Source: Alphaproteobacteria bacterium
GTDB lineage: Bacteria; Pseudomonadota; Alphaproteobacteria; Rs-D84
Assembly: GCA_024402735.1 (NCBI GenBank)
Contig: JAKSTE010000014.1
Coordinates: 1-10,450, forward strand
Length of the DNA: 10,450 nucleotides
Reading direction: 5' to 3'
This document shows, piece by piece, positions 7,337 through 10,450 of this stretch. How positions within the stretch are numbered: the first letter of the stretch is position 1; each line of letters begins with the position of its first letter. A model generated the notes under the pieces. It was not told the origin of the DNA and searched no databases. It saw only the letters and a program-made list of their open reading frames with translations. A program made the position numbers and the translations under genes.

Positions 7337-8021
7337 AATAGTTATAAAAACAACAGAAAAACCTATTAGTTCTAACACACTAATAGATTTGTTAGACACT
7401 TCTCATTCCATAGAACAAATTGCTTTTATGGGATCAAAAATTTTTGATTCTTCAGAATTACAACAGTTATTAGATATATGTAAAGCACGCAATATTAGAG
7501 TTATTTTTGGCGATCTACAACCATTAACTCCTGAACAAATGGATTTTTTAACCGACCCAACATATTTAACGGCCGTAAACATATTAGACACAGATCCCCA
7601 ATTGCCTAAACTTCAAAAGCTACAGAGCTCTAAAAAAAGTAACCATCCTTTTATAAACATTATTAAAGAAAGTAATAAAGCTACTCCTCAGGATGGATTA
7701 TCTTATGAACATTTCAATTTCTTTGACCAAGCTAATGATATAGACCATATTGAATGCTTAAACTTATTACAAGAACCCTTAATAAATTACGATGGGACAC
7801 TAATAGGCTGTTGGAATAATCCGGATGAAAAGACTCCGGTAAACGTCTGTAACACGGGCATACAAAAGGCTTTAAATCATTGTTTTGTTAATAAAATGTT
7901 ACACATGTTAAAAACCGGCAAAGTTAATATGAAATGTCCATGTGCACGATGCAGTGTTTTTATGGCATTATTATGGAAAAACGCTAAATTAGATCTACAA
8001 AAATTAGCAGACCGTAAATAA
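7308..8021 (+). CDS. Radical SAM/SPASM-like protein lacking the CX3CX2C active site
   Basis: This protein of 237 residues (232 from the internal ATG 7323) ends in a SPASM-like region. C150 is followed by LINYDGTLIGC (a GX4C ending at C168), then C181, C192 and a closing CPCARC (C210, C212, C215); these would bind an auxiliary iron-sulfur cluster. Residues ~33-95 resemble part of a radical SAM barrel (IEQIAFMGSKIF..SELQQLLDICKARNIRVIFGD), but the N-terminal CX3CX2C that binds the SAM-activating cluster is absent: C58 is the only earlier cysteine. A TGA at 7293-7295 closes the frame upstream, so nothing has been trimmed off by start choice. It may be a non-catalytic partner or a decayed enzyme. 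Last gene of the modification operon; no terminator is seen after it. Confidence 0.7.
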   Translation: MEIRAMEINKIVIKTTEKPISSNTLIDLLDTSHSIEQIAFMGSKIFDSSELQQLLDICKARNIRVIFGDLQPLTPEQMDFLTDPTYLTAVNILDTDPQLPKLQKLQSSKKSNHPFINIIKESNKATPQDGLSYEHFNFFDQANDIDHIECLNLLQEPLINYDGTLIGCWNNPDEKTPVNVCNTGIQKALNHCFVNKMLHMLKTGKVNMKCPCARCSVFMALLWKNAKLDLQKLADRK

Positions 8022-8040
8022 TTAGCTCCAATATCATATA

Positions 8041-8068
8041 TTGACAAATTATTGTTTTGTTATAAGAT
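8041..8068 (+). promoter_or_regulatory. Promoter of the coiled-coil lipoprotein gene
   Basis: A consensus -35 TTGACA (8041-8046) is followed after 16 bases by TAAGAT (8063-8068), a fair -10. Transcription would start near 8075, just ahead of the AAAGG ribosome binding site at 8080-8084. This suggests the lipoprotein gene is expressed apart from the upstream operon, though read-through is possible. Confidence 0.55.
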
Positions 8069-8091
8069 ATTCTATAAACAAAGGTATAAAT

Positions 8092-8943
8092 ATGATCAAA
8101 ACGAACAAAGATCCTTTATTATTGATGATGCTATGCTGTTTGACATTACATTCTTGTAATAAAAGTAATTCAGAGACAGAAAGCGACCATATCAAACAAA
8201 CTATAGATAGTTTACAAAACTTAGAATCTGCTTGTTCAGAAAAAACAGCATCATTCGCTTTTGAGCTAAAAAAACATCAAAAGCAACATCCTCAATACGA
8301 TAATATGTACTTATTGTCTGATAATTTAACCTCATTACAGGATAGTTTGTCTTCCCATAGGTTATTATTAGAAAGAGATATAAAAAAATTAGCAGAACCT
8401 TTTTATTATAAACACAGTTTTATTAAGAATATCCTAAAAAGAAACGATTTTTGCAAACTTGTTATAGATAAGAAAGAAAATAAATCTTCAACAGAAGAAT
8501 GTATTGCTATATTAAAAGCAAATGAAGCAAATATAAAAGACGAACAAAATTATAAAAAACAAGTAGAGACATATTATTACATAAAACAAGCCGATAGTCT
8601 TGTATATGCGTTAATTGACGATATTGATTCATACCAATACTTCTTTGGTGAAAATCCAAATATCAAAACAGAAATTGTATCTTTTGAAAACAGACAGACA
8701 ACACAAAACAATATGGTACAATATATGGTTATACAACACACTTCTGATGTTTTAAAAGATATAAGAAAGAAACATTTATCTGTTGGTATTGATAATTCCA
8801 TAGCCAAAACTCAGCGTTTTATGAAAACAATATGGAACGATAATGCTATTGAAGATTCTTTGATATTTTATCAACAAAAACAGCAAGAACTTCAAGCACA
8901 AATACAACAACAGCAACAGTTGTTAAACCAAAAAACAAAATAA
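8092..8943 (+). CDS. Coiled-coil lipoprotein of unknown function
   Basis: This 283-residue protein starts at ATG 8092, with AAAGG seven bases upstream. An in-frame TTG at 8041 is rejected because it is part of a -35 promoter element and would put a polar stretch before the signal peptide. Residues 1-22 form a lipoprotein signal: basic start, hydrophobic core LLLMMLCCLTL and lipobox L19-H-S-C22. The mature part is charged, with heptad-like stretches (SDHIKQTIDSLQNLE, near 78-105, and a glutamine-rich end YQQKQQELQAQIQQQQQLL), so an elongated helical protein anchored by lipid in an envelope membrane is likely. I recognise no family. It has its own promoter and precedes tRNA-Asn, and any link to the upstream modification operon is uncertain. 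Confidence 0.8.
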   Translation: MIKTNKDPLLLMMLCCLTLHSCNKSNSETESDHIKQTIDSLQNLESACSEKTASFAFELKKHQKQHPQYDNMYLLSDNLTSLQDSLSSHRLLLERDIKKLAEPFYYKHSFIKNILKRNDFCKLVIDKKENKSSTEECIAILKANEANIKDEQNYKKQVETYYYIKQADSLVYALIDDIDSYQYFFGENPNIKTEIVSFENRQTTQNNMVQYMVIQHTSDVLKDIRKKHLSVGIDNSIAKTQRFMKTIWNDNAIEDSLIFYQQKQQELQAQIQQQQQLLNQKTK

Positions 8944-8964
8944 TTATAATCAAGCAAAAAACAC

Positions 8965-8991
8965 TTGAAATCTAAAAAAAAAGAATATAAT
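8965..8991 (+). promoter_or_regulatory. Promoter of tRNA-Asn
   Basis: A perfect -10 TATAAT (8986-8991) lies 15 bases upstream of the mature tRNA 5' end, with TTGAAA (8965-8970) as the likely -35 at a slightly short 15-base spacing. Confidence 0.65.
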
Positions 8992-9005
8992 ATATAGCTT
9001 GCTAT

Positions 9006-9081
9006 TCGGGCATAGTTCAGTCGGTAGAACAACGGACTGTTAATCCGTATGTCACTGGTTCGAGTCCAGTTGCCCGAGCCA
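9006..9081 (+). tRNA. tRNA-Asn(GTT)
   Basis: A complete 76-base tRNA. The acceptor stem is TCGGGCA/TGCCCGA, the D arm GTTC...GAAC, the anticodon stem ACGGA/TCCGT around the loop CTGTTAA with anticodon GTT (asparagine), and the T arm ACTGG-TTCGAGT-CCAGT. The discriminator is G and the 3' CCA is encoded (9079-9081). All stems pair without mismatch. Confidence 0.98.
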
Positions 9082-9090
9082 AGTTGGACA

Positions 9091-9127
9091 TCCCTTGAAA
9101 TTTACTATAGTTTCAAGGGATTTTTTT
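9091..9127 (+). terminator. Rho-independent terminator of tRNA-Asn
   Basis: TCCCTTGAAA (9091-9100) and TTTCAAGGGA (9111-9120) form a perfect 10-bp stem with a 10-base loop, followed directly by seven T (9121-9127). It lies nine bases after the tRNA end. Confidence 0.95.
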
Positions 9128-9144
9128 AGAGAAATCTGCACCTT

Positions 9145-9233
9145 ACAGCCATCTATAAAAAAGTTAGAGGTCAGCATTTTTATTAGTACCCTTTTTTTAT
9201 CAAAACCTCTAACTTTTAGCCTGTAATGGCTGT
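9145..9233. repeat. 89-bp compound inverted repeat between tRNA-Asn and the Cys-rich lipoprotein gene
   Basis: Two nested perfect inverted repeats occur here: an outer pair ACAGCCAT (9145-9152)/ATGGCTGT (9226-9233) and an inner pair AAAAGTTAGAGGT (9159-9171)/ACCTCTAACTTTT (9205-9217), around a 33-base AT-rich centre. A further pair TTACAG (9143-9148)/CTGTAA (9221-9226) overlaps the outer arms, so alternative pairings exist. On the minus strand the inner stem is followed by TTTTTT, so it could help end the lipoprotein transcript, but the loop is long for a terminator. A small mobile-element relic is also possible; no target duplication is seen at its ends. Confidence 0.6.
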
Positions 9234-9300
9234 TTTTCTGCCACTTTTATTACAAACACTAAATTTCTGTAATATTCTTCAATTCTGTCATCATATTGGG

Positions 9301-10251
9301 CTATTTTATCTCTATTATTTTCTCTTTACATATATTGTTACACTTTTCATCACATTCTGTATAAGGCCCCTGAGATTTTGTTTTAAATGTAAAATCATTA
9401 TCGTTTATATCAAACAATTTATTACCATCGTTACACCAACATTTTAAAGTGTATTCAGCTTCTTCTACATTTGAAGTTATGGTTTTAGTCATTGATAACC
9501 TTTCACATTGACCATATTTCTTTTTCAAATAAGAGTGATTCTCTGCATACTCTTTTAATCTATTTAATACATCACATGCATCTTGTTCATAATCTTGATT
9601 TATTCCATCATTGATATTGTATATCTTTGGATGATCATAATCCCAGTTAGAAGAAATATATAAAGCATGTTCTTTAGGAATAAGAATATCTTTGTACACA
9701 AATCCACTTATTGGATTACCATTTACACAAAAACCATTACAAGAAACTTTATATGTTAATTCTTCAAGACATTTTCTTTGTTTAGTTGGATTTGGATAAA
9801 AGTTCCTAAAAGACACATTTGTTGTCCATAGTTCACCTTTATATTTTTTTTGTATAGGTTCACAAGAAAAATTTTTTCCCAATATTGATTTAAAGTTTAT
9901 ATCATATTGAACAATTTTATCATTTTCTGTATCCAATGTTACCATAAGCACTGCTTCTTTATTGCTGTTTGGGAATACACCTGTATACCCTATAGCATAA
10001 AAACCAACCTCATACTCTTCTGCAGAAGACAGAAGGAACTTTGATGAATGCTTATCAACAGTGATAATAGCAGTATCTAAATAAGTTTTTATCTTAACCA
10101 ATACATCCTGGGTAGTATCTGTATAAGTTAAAGGATTGTCGTTTTCTTTATAATTTGTTGGCAAAGGACATTTAAAATCTATAGTTTCAATTTTATCACA
10201 GCCAACCAAACCTAACAGAGCAAAAGACACTATAACAACAGTATTCTTCAT
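9301..10251 (-). CDS. Cysteine-rich lipoprotein of unknown function
   Basis: This 316-residue protein starts at ATG 10249-10251 with AGGAGG four bases upstream and a near-consensus promoter. Residues 1-18 form a lipoprotein signal (hydrophobic core VVIVSFALLGLVG and lipobox L15-V-G-C18). The mature chain holds 12 more cysteines, an even number that suits disulfide pairing in the periplasm or at the surface. Two stretches look alike: the region of KCLEELTYKVSCNGFCVNG and the later QCERLSM...YTLKCWCNDG, suggesting two related domains. The C-terminus is also cysteine-dense (YTECDEKCNNICKEK). No family recognised. It is monocistronic in this window and converges on tRNA-Asn across the compound inverted repeat. 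Confidence 0.8.
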   Translation of the reverse strand: MKNTVVIVSFALLGLVGCDKIETIDFKCPLPTNYKENDNPLTYTDTTQDVLVKIKTYLDTAIITVDKHSSKFLLSSAEEYEVGFYAIGYTGVFPNSNKEAVLMVTLDTENDKIVQYDINFKSILGKNFSCEPIQKKYKGELWTTNVSFRNFYPNPTKQRKCLEELTYKVSCNGFCVNGNPISGFVYKDILIPKEHALYISSNWDYDHPKIYNINDGINQDYEQDACDVLNRLKEYAENHSYLKKKYGQCERLSMTKTITSNVEEAEYTLKCWCNDGNKLFDINDNDFTFKTKSQGPYTECDEKCNNICKEKIIEIK

Positions 10252-10275
10252 ATTTCCTCCTATTTAACATGAACT

Positions 10276-10304
10276 ATTATATCATAAAAGATATTTATTA
10301 ACAA
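10276..10304 (-). promoter_or_regulatory. Promoter of the Cys-rich lipoprotein gene
   Basis: On the minus strand TTGTTA (10299-10304) is followed after 17 bases by a perfect TATAAT (10276-10281), with a TG one base before the -10 (extended -10). It lies ~25 bases upstream of the AGGAGG ribosome binding site at 10256-10261. Confidence 0.8.
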
Positions 10305-10312
10305 AAAATCTC

Positions 10313-10450
10313 TTACTCTTCTTTCAATTCTTCATAAAAAGGGCTGTAGGATAGTACTTCTTCAAAGAAATTTTTTCTAAGAAAGTCCAAAATGGTGAGC
10401 CAAGTTAGATATGCGTTCGATTTCAGCAATGAGTCGAACGTATTTTTTAA
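10313..10450 (-). CDS. 3' end of an unrecognised gene (partial, runs off the window)
   Basis: On the minus strand one frame is open from the window edge to a TAA at 10313-10315, giving 45 C-terminal residues. They look like real protein: an aromatic and leucine-rich stretch (NAYLTWLTILDFLRKNFFEE) and a charged end (YEELKEE). I do not recognise the family. The 5' part lies beyond the window. A hairpin with a T-run on the plus strand (10411-10447) overlaps this frame, and if that hairpin is a terminator of a plus-strand transcript the reading frame may be chance. Confidence 0.45.
   Translation of the reverse strand, partial: LKNTFDSLLKSNAYLTWLTILDFLRKNFFEEVLSYSPFYEELKEE

Noticed and set aside
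8041..8091. N-terminal extension of the coiled-coil lipoprotein from TTG 8041
   Set aside because: The TTG belongs to a consensus -35 TTGACA, and the extension would bury the lipoprotein signal peptide. ATG 8092 has a ribosome binding site.
8950..8968. Short inverted repeat TCAAG/CTTGA as terminator of the lipoprotein gene
   Set aside because: The stem is only 5 bp and is followed by A-rich rather than T-rich sequence; it also overlaps the tRNA-Asn promoter.
9226..9447. Plus-strand frame of 73 codons
   Set aside because: It starts inside the inverted repeat and runs antisense into the Cys-rich lipoprotein gene. Its hydrophobic look is a by-product of T-rich sequence.

Overview
This is a low-GC (roughly 30%) bacterial window that uses the standard bacterial code (TGA works as a stop). 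Two predicted lipoproteins, a glycosyltransferase family 8 gene of the lipopolysaccharide type and a PqqD/HPr-kinase-like gene set suggest a Gram-negative, possibly host-associated proteobacterium. An uncultured low-GC alphaproteobacterium would fit, but no gene here fixes the lineage, so treat that as a weak inference.

Layout. Bases 1-89 hold the 3' end of a tRNA-Arg(ACG) and its terminator. Bases 90-363 hold a perfect 16-bp palindrome and a short minus-strand reading frame that looks like a gene remnant. A small two-helix membrane protein follows (364-729). Convergent to it is a two-gene minus-strand operon (3074 down to 749). Its first gene encodes a protein made of seven tandem ~63-residue repeats, each resembling a helix-turn-helix or winged-helix unit. 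Its second gene encodes a class I SAM-dependent methyltransferase-like protein.

The centre of the window (3211-8021, plus strand) is a tightly packed six-gene operon with 2-bp gaps or overlaps at most junctions: a nucleotidyltransferase (NTP_transf_5 type), an HPr-kinase-like P-loop protein, a PqqD-like peptide-binding protein, a family 2 glycosyltransferase, a family 8 glycosyltransferase, and a protein that looks like a radical SAM/SPASM enzyme but has no iron-sulfur/SAM-binding CX3CX2C motif. Nucleotidyltransferase + HprK-like kinase + PqqD is a recurring set in peptide-modification loci (the 'HPr-rel-A' type, and the tailoring genes of some lasso-peptide clusters). Here it is joined to two sugar transferases and a degenerate SPASM protein, and no precursor peptide, protease, cyclase or exporter is visible. 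This is the most unusual part of the window.

A coiled-coil lipoprotein with its own promoter (8092-8943), a tRNA-Asn(GTT) with promoter and terminator (9006-9127), a compound inverted repeat (9145-9233) and a cysteine-rich lipoprotein on the minus strand (9301-10251) come next. The window ends in the 3' end of an unrecognised minus-strand gene (10313 to the edge). The two tRNA genes bracket the accessory-looking block. A 14-bp direct repeat lies at both ends of the divergent intergenic region between the repeat-protein operon and the modification operon, so the two operons may share a regulator.
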